NCBI RefSeq assembly: GCF_034424315.1
Contig: NZ_CP139972.1
Location: 6,642,501 to 6,706,500, forward strand
Direction: 5' to 3'
Length of the DNA: 64,000 nucleotides
Source: Chitinophaga sancti
GTDB lineage: Bacteria > Bacteroidota > Bacteroidia > Chitinophagales > Chitinophagaceae
The notes below the pieces were generated by a model. The model made no database searches and had not been told where the DNA came from. It saw nothing but the letters and a program-made list of their open reading frames with translations. The position numbers and the translations under genes were made by a program. Shown in pieces: positions 19,267 through 29,562 of the stretch (position 1 is its first letter; the number at the start of each line of letters is the position of its first letter).

Positions 19267-20664
19267 ATGATGATACGATACCTGATCATACTAGGCTTAT
19301 TGCTGGGCATATCCTGCCGGAAAGAGAAATGGAATGACCGCAACAAGCCCGCGAACTCACAAAACCTGTTACAGACTATACAGGCCAATAATGATCTGAG
19401 CCAGTTCTATCAGTATCTGGTGAAGACGGGATATGATAAAGTATTGGCTTCTTCCAAAACCTTCACGGTATGGGCACCTGTCAATAGTGCATGGGCAGGT
19501 GTAGACCCTGCATTGCTGAACGACACGGCCCGCTTACGACTGCTCATCGCGAATCATATCACTACCCTGTCATATACTGGTAGCGCCGGTGAACAACGCA
19601 TAGCCACCCTGAATGGAAAGAAAATCGCATTCACATCCGGCAGTATAGAAGGTATCAAGGTAAGTGTGGCAGATCAATATGCGGCTAATGGCGTATTGCA
19701 GGTGATCGATGCAGCAATCATTCCAAAACAGAATGCCTGGGAGTATCTGAGCAGTACCCGTACACAACAGAACACCTTCCTGCAATCCCTGGCATATACC
19801 GGCATCGACACGGCTACCGCAGTACAGATTGGCGTGAATCCCACTACCGGTGCACCCATCTATAAACCCGGTACCGGCGAAGTAGCATTGAATCATTTCC
19901 TGGAAAGGATCAATATTGATAGTGAAGATTCCCTGCTCACCTATGTGATCTTAGCGGATGATGTCTATAACAGCGAGCAGCAAAAGCTGACTAAATATTT
20001 TACTGACACGACGGCAGCGTTAACTGATACCACCACCCAATGGAACCTGGTCAAAGATCTTGCATTCAATGGCGTGTACGATAAAGATCACTTACCTGAA
20101 ACACTCTATAGTATCCGCGATAGTGTGAAGTTCCATATCAGCAGCCATGATATTGTCAGTACACAAAAGGTGAGCAATGGGGTTGTTTTTATTGTCAATC
20201 ATATCGACTATGAACTGGCGACTAAGATCAAACCCGTTATCATAGAAGGGGAATACTTTAATGGTGTAAAGGATGCAACGAAGACTATTGCGATCCGTAC
20301 CCGTGTGAACCCTGCTACAGGCGCTATTTTCAAGGATGTATACATGTACAATTACGGGCAGGCTTCCTATTGGTTGCGTTACAATGCGCGATTAAATACT
20401 GTGGCATACCAGGTCTACTGGGTAGCTGTCAATGATGTGCAGACCAGCACATTCCCCATGCGCATCACTTTTGGCGATCCTGCTGTCACTACCTTACCCT
20501 ATACAACTGTTCCGCTGCTTAGTTACAATGAGCAGTATATAGGCGACTATACCAATGTACGCTATGGTGTGCGGGATGTATACCTGGTTGGCAATTCGGT
20601 CACTACCAATGGCAACAATACCATCCTGCTGGATTATATCAAACTGGTACCTATTCTGAACTGA
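19267..20664 (+). CDS. FAS1 lipoprotein, second copy with C-terminal domain
   Basis: 465 residues; the lipobox is LLLGISC (Cys ~17). FAS1 units at ~30-155 (FTVWAPVNSAW; NGVLQVIDAAIIP) and ~160-315 (GVVFIVNHID), then a ~140-residue beta-rich domain ending LLDYIKLVPILN. Same architecture as the preceding gene but distant in sequence, so likely an old duplication. ATG is doubled at the start (19267 and 19270). It is followed 15 bp later by the second SusC of the operon, suggesting each SusCD pair has its own FAS1 partner(s). Confidence 0.82.
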   Translation: MMIRYLIILGLLLGISCRKEKWNDRNKPANSQNLLQTIQANNDLSQFYQYLVKTGYDKVLASSKTFTVWAPVNSAWAGVDPALLNDTARLRLLIANHITTLSYTGSAGEQRIATLNGKKIAFTSGSIEGIKVSVADQYAANGVLQVIDAAIIPKQNAWEYLSSTRTQQNTFLQSLAYTGIDTATAVQIGVNPTTGAPIYKPGTGEVALNHFLERINIDSEDSLLTYVILADDVYNSEQQKLTKYFTDTTAALTDTTTQWNLVKDLAFNGVYDKDHLPETLYSIRDSVKFHISSHDIVSTQKVSNGVVFIVNHIDYELATKIKPVIIEGEYFNGVKDATKTIAIRTRVNPATGAIFKDVYMYNYGQASYWLRYNARLNTVAYQVYWVAVNDVQTSTFPMRITFGDPAVTTLPYTTVPLLSYNEQYIGDYTNVRYGVRDVYLVGNSVTTNGNNTILLDYIKLVPILN

Positions 20665-20679
20665 TCATCTCAATTTATT

Positions 20680-23600
20680 ATGAAGGCATTTATTTACATA
20701 GCGCTGGTGGTTCTATTGGGGGTGCATGCAAAGGCGCAGGATACTGTAGTCGTAACGGGCCTGATTAGGGAAGCGGCTACCGGTATAGCATTGCCCGGTA
20801 TCAATATCAGTGTGCCCGGGTTCTCTGCTTCCATCACCAATGAGAAAGGAGCGTTCAGGATCAAAGCCCCTGATTACCGTGCTGCGCTTAGCGTTTCCGG
20901 CCCCGGTTATCAAACGAAGATCATTACCCTCAATGGAAGGCATATGGTCACTGCCAGCCTGCACGAAGCAGGATTTAATTCTATTTACGATCGTAAGCAG
21001 CCAACAGACCCTGTCACTACTATCAATACTATTGACAACTGGCAACAGATCACGACCTCTCCCGAAAACTATTTACAGGGCAGGGTGCCGGGTTTACAGG
21101 TCACCAGGCGTTCTGGTACACCCGGCATGGGGGCTGATCTGTTCATGAGGGGATATACGTCTTTGTACGCTACCAACCGGCCACTGGTAATAGTAGATGG
21201 CATGATCTACGATACCAATGAATACGGCGGTTCACTGATCAATGGGTATGTGAATAACCCCCTGGCCGATATTGATATCAAAGATATCGACAACATTACA
21301 GTAATGAGAGATGGTACCAGTACTTATGGTACCAAAGGGGCCAATGGCGTAATCCTGGTTACGACTTCTCATGCAAAAGAAATAGCTACCCGGATTGATT
21401 TTGGCATCATGGGAGGATTCAATACAGCGCCAGCAAAAATACCGGTGATGGAAGCGGATGACTATCGCTTATATCTCTCTGATTTGCTGCAAAGCAGTGG
21501 TAAAACACCAGCGGAAATAGCCGCATTACCTTTCATGAACGATCAGCCTAATGCGGATTATTATCGCTATCACAACAATACTGACTGGCAGCAGGAGGTG
21601 ACCCGGCAAAGTTTCAACCAGCAGTATTTCCTGAAAGTGGCCGGTGGTGATGATATTGCTACCTATGGTTTATCCCTGGGTTATCTCAAACAAAGCGGTA
21701 CCATTCGCCGTACAGATGTAGGTCGCTATCAAACCCGTTTTAATGCGGACCTGAACCTGTCAGCAAGACTAAAGGCCGCGATCAACCTGGCTTTCACCAG
21801 TAATACCCAAAAGGATAAAGACCAGGGAATTTCACCAAAAACAAATCCATTATACCTGGCGCTCGTCAAGGCGCCCTTCCTGAACCGGCAGGCTATCAGC
21901 GATGAGGGTATTGCCTCTCCCAGCCTGGCAGACTATGACATCTTTGGTGTCTCCAATCCTGTAGCCATCATTGATAAAATGCAGGATGTAAACAAAAACT
22001 ACCGCTTCTTTGGGAGTATCCGCTTCAATTATCAGCTTACAAAAAATATCACGCTCAATACACTCACCGGCATCACCTTCGATAAGGTGAGAGAAAACTT
22101 TTTCATCCCGGAGAGCGGTGTGAAACCAGATACCTTGTCAAATGCGGTAGCCTACAATCGTTCGGGGAGCAATGTAGAAAGGCATTACAGCCTGTACAAC
22201 GATACCCGCATTACTTACGAAAAACAATTTAACCGGGAACATCATCTCACTGCAAACCTCGGTCTGCGCTACAGCAATAATAACAGTGAGTCCGATTATG
22301 GCCTGGGTTACAACTCTGCCACCGATGAATTTGTGAGCGTAGGCATGGGGCAGAACCAACTCAGGAAAGTCAGTGGCACCATTGGCAAATGGAACTGGTT
22401 GAATACTTATTTCAATGCCGGTTATGCATACAGAGACAAATACTTTCTGAGCTTTAACCTGGCGGTAGACGGTTCTTCCAGGTATACATATACCCGCAAC
22501 CAGTATGCGGTTATGCCCGGTTTATCTGCCGCCTGGCTCATTGTTTCAGATAAGAATAATATTGATGCGATTAAGCTCCGGGCAGGCCTTAGCAAAACCG
22601 GTAATGATGATATTGGTAATTATACTTCCAGGCAATACTACATCTCTCAGCACCTCTTAGGTTTACAGGGCATCGTCCGTGCAAACATTGCGAACCCTTC
22701 CCTGAAATGGGAGACAGTTACTAAATACAATGCAGGACTGGATGGCGCTTTTTACAATGAAAGGCTGAGTTTTAGCCTGGATGTATTTCAGCAGCGTACT
22801 ACAGATATGCTGACCTTGGAACCCGTAGCCGCTGCTACAGGATTCGATCACGTGGTGACTAACAATAGTGCCATGGAAACCCATGGAGTAGAGTTATCAC
22901 TCTTTGGCCGCGTAGTAGACCATACCCTGAAATGGGATGTGGGGCTTACCTTATCCACCTATAAAAATAAGATCACTAAAATACCGGGCAGGCAGCTGCT
23001 CACGACCTATGCCGCTGCTACCGTACTCACTGCAGAAGGGCATGCAGCTAATCTTTTTTATGGCTATAAAACCAATGGCATTTACAGAACCAATGAAGAG
23101 GCGCTCAAAGATGGTATGGGCGCACAAGGTGGTGATGTTCGCTTTGTAGATACCAATGGCGATCATAAGATCGATGAACATGACAGGCAGATCATCGGTG
23201 ATCCTAATCCGGATTTCACAGGCGCATTCACAAACCATTTATCATGGAAACGCTGGACACTGGATGCAATATTTACTTTCAGTCATGGCAATGATATCTA
23301 CAACTATACCCGGGCAAACCTGGAGGCAATGAGCAATTATAACAACCAGACCCTGGCTGTCCGTAACCGCTGGAGACAGGATGGGCAGCAAACTGATGTA
23401 CCCCGTGCGGTCTGGAACGATCCTAACGGTAATGCACGGTTCTCCGATCGCTGGATGGAAGATGGCACTTACCTCCGCCTGCAACAGCTCAGCCTCTGTT
23501 ATGAACTGACATTGAAACACGGCGCTATGAAGTATGTACGCATCTCTGCTACGGCCAATAACCTGTTCACACTGACTAATTACCTGGGCTTTGATCCTGA

Positions 23601-23697
23601 GTTTAGTAATGGGAATAGTGTCTTTACCCGTGGCATCGATGATGGCTTATTTCCTCAATACAGAACGGTACAATTAGGTATCAGGATGGGCTTATAA
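20680..23697 (+). CDS. SusC/RagA family TonB-dependent transporter (second in operon)
   Basis: 1005 residues; signal peptide MKAFIYIALVVLLGVHAKA. The carboxypeptidase-like domain (VVTGLIREAATGIALPGINI) is followed by a plug with GADLFMRGYTSLYATNRPLVIVDGM and ITVMRDGTSTYGTKGANGV; the usual LKDA before the Y/G motif is replaced by MRDG. The barrel ends TVQLGIRMGL. It is the shortest SusC here. It pairs with the SusD 13 bp downstream and probably imports a different pectin fragment from the first pair. Confidence 0.92.
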   Translation: MKAFIYIALVVLLGVHAKAQDTVVVTGLIREAATGIALPGINISVPGFSASITNEKGAFRIKAPDYRAALSVSGPGYQTKIITLNGRHMVTASLHEAGFNSIYDRKQPTDPVTTINTIDNWQQITTSPENYLQGRVPGLQVTRRSGTPGMGADLFMRGYTSLYATNRPLVIVDGMIYDTNEYGGSLINGYVNNPLADIDIKDIDNITVMRDGTSTYGTKGANGVILVTTSHAKEIATRIDFGIMGGFNTAPAKIPVMEADDYRLYLSDLLQSSGKTPAEIAALPFMNDQPNADYYRYHNNTDWQQEVTRQSFNQQYFLKVAGGDDIATYGLSLGYLKQSGTIRRTDVGRYQTRFNADLNLSARLKAAINLAFTSNTQKDKDQGISPKTNPLYLALVKAPFLNRQAISDEGIASPSLADYDIFGVSNPVAIIDKMQDVNKNYRFFGSIRFNYQLTKNITLNTLTGITFDKVRENFFIPESGVKPDTLSNAVAYNRSGSNVERHYSLYNDTRITYEKQFNREHHLTANLGLRYSNNNSESDYGLGYNSATDEFVSVGMGQNQLRKVSGTIGKWNWLNTYFNAGYAYRDKYFLSFNLAVDGSSRYTYTRNQYAVMPGLSAAWLIVSDKNNIDAIKLRAGLSKTGNDDIGNYTSRQYYISQHLLGLQGIVRANIANPSLKWETVTKYNAGLDGAFYNERLSFSLDVFQQRTTDMLTLEPVAAATGFDHVVTNNSAMETHGVELSLFGRVVDHTLKWDVGLTLSTYKNKITKIPGRQLLTTYAAATVLTAEGHAANLFYGYKTNGIYRTNEEALKDGMGAQGGDVRFVDTNGDHKIDEHDRQIIGDPNPDFTGAFTNHLSWKRWTLDAIFTFSHGNDIYNYTRANLEAMSNYNNQTLAVRNRWRQDGQQTDVPRAVWNDPNGNARFSDRWMEDGTYLRLQQLSLCYELTLKHGAMKYVRISATANNLFTLTNYLGFDPEFSNGNSVFTRGIDDGLFPQYRTVQLGIRMGL

Positions 23698-23710
23698 AAC
23701 TTACAGGAAC

Positions 23711-25456
23711 ATGAAACGATTACTCTATACTGCACTGCTTTGTTGTACGCTATTATGTGGCTGCAAAAAACTGTTTGACATCAAACCCAAAGAAGCATTG
23801 GATCACTCAGCAGTGTACCAGAATGTAAATGATGCAGATGCTGCCGTGATTGGTATTTACGGAAAGCTAATGGGCCTTTCGGCCCGCTATATGATCCTCA
23901 ATGAACTGAGAGGCGACCTGGTAGATGTAACTACTTCCACCACAGATAAGTACCTGCAGGAGCTTAATATACATGATGTGAGTACGGATAATACCTACGC
24001 TGATCCCCGCCCATTTTATGAAGTGATCATGAATTGCAACGATGCGCTGAAGAACTTCGATGCCATGCTGCAGGATAAGCGGATGAGCAACGATGATTAT
24101 ATACTCCGTTACTCAGCAGTAGGTGCCATCCGTTCCTGGCTTTATCTGCAATTAGGAATCCATTATGGTGAAATACCCTACATCACAGACCCGCTGGAGA
24201 CGATAGATGCAATTAAGGATGCAGCCAGGTTTCCCCGTATTAGCTTCGATGAATTGCTGGATAAACTTGTCACTTTTACAGAAGGGCTGCCTTACAAATA
24301 TCCTTTCCCTGCAGGTACCTCATTGCTCATTACAACGGATGGTTATTCCACCGAAAAGTTCTTTATCAATATCAAATGCCTGCTGGGTGAATTGTATCTC
24401 TGGAAAGGGAATTATACACAGGCTGCCCTTAACTACAGGGTGATGATGAACTATGCAGATGTGCTGTATCCTGCCATGAACAGTGAGCAATGGTACGAGG
24501 TATATAGAATCGGCTACACCGCCAATCTGTCCGGCGCACTGTGGAGTAACATCTTCAGTCAGCCCTACGGGGAGCGTTATTCAAACTATGAAATCATCTG
24601 GAACCTGCCATTCGATAAGAACTTTGCACCCTCCAATCCTTTCATAGCGCTTTGTGACAATATCAGAGGGAGTTATCAGATCCGTCCTTCAGAGCTGGCA
24701 ATTGCTAACTGGAATAAGCAATTCAGAAGTGATAACACACCGGTAGATCAGCGTGGGCCGAATGTTTCTTATAAGTATTCAGGCACGCAACCGGTCATCA
24801 AAAAGTACACCTACAACTATAATCCTTTGCTACCTTTCGAAACCAACAGCAAATGGATCCTGTTCCGCGCAGCAGCATTGCATTTACACTATGCAGAAGC
24901 CGCCAACCGGGATAACCGTGATAAAATTGCCTATGCATTGATGAATACCGGCATTAAGAACACCTACGACCCTGTATACATGGCCACCGGTGTAACAGGA
25001 GGAGAGGGGCGTAATGTTACAGATATAGAACAAACCAAAGATGTAGCTCCTTATGACTTTGATGCCCGTGATGGCAACTATCCGCAGTTCCGCAATGTCT
25101 GGTATCGTAATATAGGCGTACGCGGTAGAATGGGGTTGAAATCAGTAAAGGTAGATTCAACCGGGGTATTCGATATGAGCAATCCATTACTGACGGATAA
25201 ACCTGTCATTAACAGGCCGGAGCTGATCAACAGGATGGAAGATTTGATCATAGACGAGGATGGCCTTGAACTGGCCTTTGAGGGCTATCGCTGGCCGGAC
25301 CTGCTCCGTATTGCACTTCGCAGGCAAGCTACTGATCCTGCCTGGCTGGCTAACAAGATCGCTGCCAAATTTATAGCTGCCCATGATAGCCGGGCAGAAG
25401 CCGTAAGATCAAGATTAATGAACAAAGCAAACTGGTACTTACCGTTTAAATGGTAA
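23711..25456 (+). CDS. SusD/RagB family nutrient-binding lipoprotein (second in operon)
   Basis: 581 residues; lipobox LLCGC (Cys ~18), then KKLFDIKPKEAL, the standard RagB opening. TPR-type helices (IRSWLYLQLGIHYGEIP) and the C-terminal DGLELAFEGYRWPDLLRIA signature are present. It is larger than the first SusD of the operon (492 residues), mostly through insertions between residues 250 and 420, so the binding surface is probably different. It ends 3 bp before the PL11 gene. Confidence 0.92.
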   Translation: MKRLLYTALLCCTLLCGCKKLFDIKPKEALDHSAVYQNVNDADAAVIGIYGKLMGLSARYMILNELRGDLVDVTTSTTDKYLQELNIHDVSTDNTYADPRPFYEVIMNCNDALKNFDAMLQDKRMSNDDYILRYSAVGAIRSWLYLQLGIHYGEIPYITDPLETIDAIKDAARFPRISFDELLDKLVTFTEGLPYKYPFPAGTSLLITTDGYSTEKFFINIKCLLGELYLWKGNYTQAALNYRVMMNYADVLYPAMNSEQWYEVYRIGYTANLSGALWSNIFSQPYGERYSNYEIIWNLPFDKNFAPSNPFIALCDNIRGSYQIRPSELAIANWNKQFRSDNTPVDQRGPNVSYKYSGTQPVIKKYTYNYNPLLPFETNSKWILFRAAALHLHYAEAANRDNRDKIAYALMNTGIKNTYDPVYMATGVTGGEGRNVTDIEQTKDVAPYDFDARDGNYPQFRNVWYRNIGVRGRMGLKSVKVDSTGVFDMSNPLLTDKPVINRPELINRMEDLIIDEDGLELAFEGYRWPDLLRIALRRQATDPAWLANKIAAKFIAAHDSRAEAVRSRLMNKANWYLPFKW

Positions 25457-25459
25457 ATT

Positions 25460-27223
25460 ATGATGCACTTCTTATTCCTGCTTTTATTTGCACCTGTTGA
25501 AAAACTGGACCGTGGGCTCATTGCCATTCCGCAGTCAGCTACAGAGACTTTCCTCAGCTGGCGGCTGCTTGCTACAGATCCGGCTACGATCACGTTCAAT
25601 ATCTACAGGCAATCGAATGGTAAATTGCAAAAGCTGGCTTCACAACCGGTTACCAACTTTGTGGATAAGCATACGGATATTCACCATGCGCAGACCTACG
25701 TGGTTAAGTCTGTCATTAATGGCAAAGAAAGCAGCACTGCTACTTTCACAATCCCTGCAGATGCGCCCATTCAGCAATACCTGGCTATTCCTCTTAAAAC
25801 TCCACCCGGCTATACACCCAACGATGCCTCAGCCGCTGACCTGGACGGTGATGGCCAATACGAGATCGTCCTGCACCAAACCGGCCGGGCCAAAGACAAC
25901 TCACAATCAGGCATCACTGATCCGCCTATCTTCCAGGCTTATAAACTGGATGGCACCTTCCTCTGGGAAATTAACCTGGGCCGCAATATCCGCGAAGGGG
26001 CTCACTACACCCAGTTCATGGTCTACGACCTGGATGGTGACGGCATCGCGGAATTTGCCTGTAAAACCGCTGATGGCAGCATCGATGGCAAAGGCAGGGT
26101 AATCGGGGATAGCACCAAAGACTACAGGACCCTGGACCCCACTTCCAAATCCTACGGCAGAATCCTGGATGGCCCGGAATACTTCACCATCTTCAGCGGC
26201 AAAACCGGCGAAGCCCTGGCCACGGCCGATTACATTCCCGGCCGTGGGGATGTCGGTGCCTGGGGCGGGTATGGTGGCAATGGGGGTACAGACCACTACG
26301 GCAACCGTGTAGACCGCTTCCTTGCCTGTGTTGCTTACCTGGATGGTGAACACCCCAGTGTGGTGATGTGCAGGGGCTATTATGGTCGTATCGTACTCGC
26401 TGCCTGGGATTACCGCAATGGCACACTCAGTTCCCGCTGGGTATTCGATACCGAAGATGGTCGCAATCCTTACTCCGGCATGGGTAATCATAACCTGAGC
26501 GTAGCCGATGTGGATAATGATGGTAAAGATGAGATTATCTACGGCTCCATGTGCGTAGATGACAATGGCAAAGGATTATATACCACTGGCCTGCGTCACG
26601 GCGATGCCCTGCATGTCGGGGATCTGGACCCGGATCACCCCGGCCTGGAAGTATTTGGTATTCATGAACTGGAAAACGGTGCAAAAGGTACCGGGGCTGC
26701 AATGTACGATGCCCGTACCGGCGAAATCCTCTTCAGGGGCTCCATTGATCAGGATGTAGGCCGTGGTGTAGCAGAGAATATCGATAGCAGTCGCGGTGGT
26801 GCCCAGCTATGGTGGTCAGGCTCCAAAGGCTTGTATGATACCAAAGGAAACCGTATCGGGGATGCGCCCCGTTCTACCAACTTCCTTATCTGGTGGGATG
26901 GAGACCTGAGCCGCGAGCTCCTGGATGGCAATCATATAGACAAGTATGGCAGGGGCACCATTTTTACGGCAGAAGGTTGTGTGGCCAACAATGGAACCAA
27001 GGCAACACCGGCGCTGACAGCTGATCTTTTTGGCGACTGGCGGGAGGAATTGGTCATGAGAACAACAGATAATCAATCATTGCGAATTTATACCACGACC
27101 ATCCCTACCACCCACAGGATCATTACTTTAATGCAGGATCACCAGTATAGAATGAGCATAATATGGCAGAATGTAGGCTATAACCAGCCACCCCATACAG
27201 GGTTTTATCCCGGAAAGTTTTAA
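25460..27223 (+). CDS. PL11 rhamnogalacturonan lyase
   Basis: 587 residues. Cleaves rhamnogalacturonan I backbone by beta-elimination. It has an N-terminal beta-sandwich (residues ~15-100) and an eight-bladed propeller with repeated calcium-binding D-x-D-G-D segments (DLDGDGQYEI, DLDGDGIAEF, DVDNDGKDEI) and conserved GRGDVGAWGGYGGNGGTDHYGNRVDR. The C-terminal HQYRMSIIWQNVGYNQPPH is a PL11 hallmark. The hydrophobic N terminus is short, with no clear cleavage site, so export is likely but not certain. As last gene of the operon it defines the locus as a pectin (RG-I) utilisation system. Confidence 0.92.
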   Translation: MMHFLFLLLFAPVEKLDRGLIAIPQSATETFLSWRLLATDPATITFNIYRQSNGKLQKLASQPVTNFVDKHTDIHHAQTYVVKSVINGKESSTATFTIPADAPIQQYLAIPLKTPPGYTPNDASAADLDGDGQYEIVLHQTGRAKDNSQSGITDPPIFQAYKLDGTFLWEINLGRNIREGAHYTQFMVYDLDGDGIAEFACKTADGSIDGKGRVIGDSTKDYRTLDPTSKSYGRILDGPEYFTIFSGKTGEALATADYIPGRGDVGAWGGYGGNGGTDHYGNRVDRFLACVAYLDGEHPSVVMCRGYYGRIVLAAWDYRNGTLSSRWVFDTEDGRNPYSGMGNHNLSVADVDNDGKDEIIYGSMCVDDNGKGLYTTGLRHGDALHVGDLDPDHPGLEVFGIHELENGAKGTGAAMYDARTGEILFRGSIDQDVGRGVAENIDSSRGGAQLWWSGSKGLYDTKGNRIGDAPRSTNFLIWWDGDLSRELLDGNHIDKYGRGTIFTAEGCVANNGTKATPALTADLFGDWREELVMRTTDNQSLRIYTTTIPTTHRIITLMQDHQYRMSIIWQNVGYNQPPHTGFYPGKF

Positions 27224-27247
27224 TTTTGCACTGCAATAGAATGTGCA

Positions 27248-27640
27248 ATGAACTTTTATACTAGAAAATGGGTAAAACCGGAGGATCTGAATGCTCACGG
27301 TTCTTTGTTCGGCGGTAGTTTATTATCCTGGATCGATGAAGAGGCAGCAATTTATGCCATCATCCAGTTAGGTACAAACCGTTGTGTGACCAAGTACATG
27401 TCCGAGATCAATTTCATCAGCTCTGCGAAGCAGGGCGACATCCTGGAATTGGGAATCAAGGCCATTCACTTTGGTACCACCTCTCTGACCCTTACCTGCG
27501 AAGCCCGTAATAAAATTACCAAGAAGAGCATCCTGACCATCGATAAGATGGTATTTGTGAGTGTGGATGAAAATGGGAAACCATGGCCACACGGTAAAAC
27601 AGAGATCACTTACACCGACGAGCGCCTGCGCGAGGAGTAA
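27248..27640 (+). CDS. Acyl-CoA thioesterase, hotdog fold (YciA/BFIT type)
   Basis: 130 residues. The LNAHGSLFGGSLLSWIDEEAA motif contains the catalytic Asp/Asn region of hotdog thioesterases that hydrolyse acyl-CoA to free acid and CoA in the cytoplasm. KYMSEINFISSAKQGDILELG is the second conserved strand. It starts 24 bp after the lyase stop; a 6-bp inverted repeat (TTGCAC/GTGCAA) straddles this gap, so whether it is cotranscribed with the pectin operon is unclear. Function appears housekeeping. Confidence 0.88.
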   Translation: MNFYTRKWVKPEDLNAHGSLFGGSLLSWIDEEAAIYAIIQLGTNRCVTKYMSEINFISSAKQGDILELGIKAIHFGTTSLTLTCEARNKITKKSILTIDKMVFVSVDENGKPWPHGKTEITYTDERLREE

Positions 27641-27697
27641 TCGCAGAATTTATAATTCCACCATTCGTGGTATCCTGTATGTATACAGGGTGAAGGG

Positions 27698-27744
27698 AAT
27701 TGTTTATAGAAATGGCAGCAACACTGCCATTTCTATAAACAATT
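27698..27744. terminator. 21-bp perfect inverted repeat between convergent genes
   Basis: Arms 27698-27718 and 27724-27744 are perfect complements with a 5-nt loop. A smaller hairpin (CCTGTAT/ATACAGG) lies just before it. Likely a bidirectional transcription stop for the thioesterase and TerC genes, though the T-run is weak. Confidence 0.7.
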
Positions 27745-27748
27745 GCTT

Positions 27749-28522
27749 TTATACTATCGTCTGTTTGAGTTTTACCGGGTGATCGCTCTTTGCACGCATT
27801 TTCAGATTTAATAATTCGATAAATACGGAGAACGCCATCGCAAAGTATATATAGCCCTTTGGAATGTGCTGGTCAAATGCTTCTGCCAGTAAAGACACCC
27901 CGATGAGTAATAAGAAGGACAGGGCCAGCATTTTCACTGTAGGATGTGTGTCTACAAACTTGCTGATCCCTTCAGCTGCCAGCAGCATAATACCCACTGC
28001 TATGATCACCGCTGCAATCATAATTTCGATATGATCAGCCATCCCCACCGCAGTGATTACAGAGTCCAGTGAAAAGACGATATCCAGTAGCAGGATCTGG
28101 ATAATAGTCTGGGAAAAACCGGCTACTTTAGGCGCATTAGTGGAATGCTCATGGCCCTCCAGTTTTTCATGAATTTCAGAGGTGCTTTTGTAAATCAAAA
28201 ACAGCCCTCCAATAAGCAGGATCAGATCTCTGCCGGAGATTGCTGCCATCTCCAGCCATTTCGGATTTTGAATGCCAATCCAGCTACCCGGGTTGAAGAG
28301 CGGTGTAGTCAGTGACATAATCCAGCTAATAGACATCAGTAAGCCAACCCTGATGAACATAGCCAGGGTCATCCCCAGCCTTCTGGCTTTCTTTTGTTTG
28401 TCTGCCGGTAGCTTGCCGGCAAGGATAGATACAAATACAATGTTGTCTATTCCTAACACAATTTCAAGTACGCTCAGGGTCAACAGGCTGATAAGAGAAT
28501 CAACTGTAAATAGATTTTCCAT
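27749..28522 (-). CDS. TerC family integral membrane protein
   Basis: 257 residues with about seven hydrophobic helices. The family motifs LGIDNIVFVSILAGKLP near residue 25 and LDIVFSLDSVITAVGM near 150 carry the conserved acidic residues in membrane segments. TerC proteins are inner-membrane transporters linked to manganese or other metal efflux and to tellurite resistance. It stands alone, convergent with the thioesterase and divergent from the HAD gene. The metal cannot be inferred from sequence. Confidence 0.88.
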   Translation of the reverse strand: MENLFTVDSLISLLTLSVLEIVLGIDNIVFVSILAGKLPADKQKKARRLGMTLAMFIRVGLLMSISWIMSLTTPLFNPGSWIGIQNPKWLEMAAISGRDLILLIGGLFLIYKSTSEIHEKLEGHEHSTNAPKVAGFSQTIIQILLLDIVFSLDSVITAVGMADHIEIMIAAVIIAVGIMLLAAEGISKFVDTHPTVKMLALSFLLLIGVSLLAEAFDQHIPKGYIYFAMAFSVFIELLNLKMRAKSDHPVKLKQTIV

Positions 28523-28712
28523 GACAATAGGTTTTATTTAGTTCGCAGGGGCAAGATAGATCAGAATTCTCATTTGGCAGTCCGCAGGCCATTCACTTTT
28601 CAAAAAATCTGGTTCATCGGTCATGAACTGATTTTTACGGATATCGTCACTGCACCCGGTTCTCCGGCAAATAGCATAACTTTAGTGTTGTAACCCCTTG
28701 TTAATTTAATTT

Positions 28713-29420
28713 ATGAGTATAAAAGTAATCGCGTTCGACGCAGACGATACTCTCTGGGTCAATGAACCCTATTTCCGTGAAACTGAGAACGAGTTCTGCC
28801 AGCTAATGGAAGCCTACCTGCCCCAGCACACCGTTGCAAGAGAACTGTTGCATACAGAGATCAAAAACCTTACCCTGTATGGTTATGGTATCAAAGGATT
28901 CATGCTCTCTATGATAGAGACCGCCCTCACGGTCAGCAACAATACCATCGACATCACTGCTGTAGATAAGATCATTACCTATGGTAAGGCATTGTTAGCC
29001 CGCCCTATAGTGGTACTGGAAGGGGTGGAAGAAGTATTGCAATCACTGAAAAGTGACTACCGGTTGGTGGTGGCCACCAAGGGAGACCTGCTGGACCAGG
29101 AACGGAAACTCAAAAACTCAGGTTTGGATCATTATTTTCATCATGTGGAAGTAATGTCCGAGAAACAGCCTAAGGACTATAAAAAATTACTAAAGCACCT
29201 GGATATCCTGCCGGAACAATTCCTGATGATAGGGAATAGCCTGAAGTCGGATGTGCTGCCTGTGCTGGACTTAGGTGGCCACGCTATCCACATTCCTTTT
29301 CACACCACCTGGGCGCATGAACATGTAGATGTGCATATAGACAATCCTAACTTCAGGCAGGTGGAACAGATCCTGGATGTATTGCCATTGTTTATCTCCC
29401 CCTCCAGCGAAATTTCCTGA
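28713..29420 (+). CDS. HAD superfamily phosphatase
   Basis: 235 residues. Motif I is FDADDTLW (nucleophile and acid Asp residues 9 and 11), motif II is VATKGD, motif III/IV is MIGNSLKSDV. The helical cap lies between residues ~20 and 90. It hydrolyses a small phosphorylated metabolite in the cytoplasm; the motif DADDTLW is typical of a Bacteroidota HAD subgroup with unknown substrate. A single-gene unit; the 190-bp upstream gap is the likely promoter region. Confidence 0.87.
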   Translation: MSIKVIAFDADDTLWVNEPYFRETENEFCQLMEAYLPQHTVARELLHTEIKNLTLYGYGIKGFMLSMIETALTVSNNTIDITAVDKIITYGKALLARPIVVLEGVEEVLQSLKSDYRLVVATKGDLLDQERKLKNSGLDHYFHHVEVMSEKQPKDYKKLLKHLDILPEQFLMIGNSLKSDVLPVLDLGGHAIHIPFHTTWAHEHVDVHIDNPNFRQVEQILDVLPLFISPSSEIS

Positions 29421-29562
29421 TTTACCGTGCAGCAGCAAGCTCCCTGCTGATTGTAATAGCCTTATTCCGGAAAATTTGCTGGTACATGTTGTATCAGTAA
29501 ATTTTTCGCTTATTTTTTCTACCTTACCCCCTCACGTTATTATTGTACTCAAGTCTCAACGA

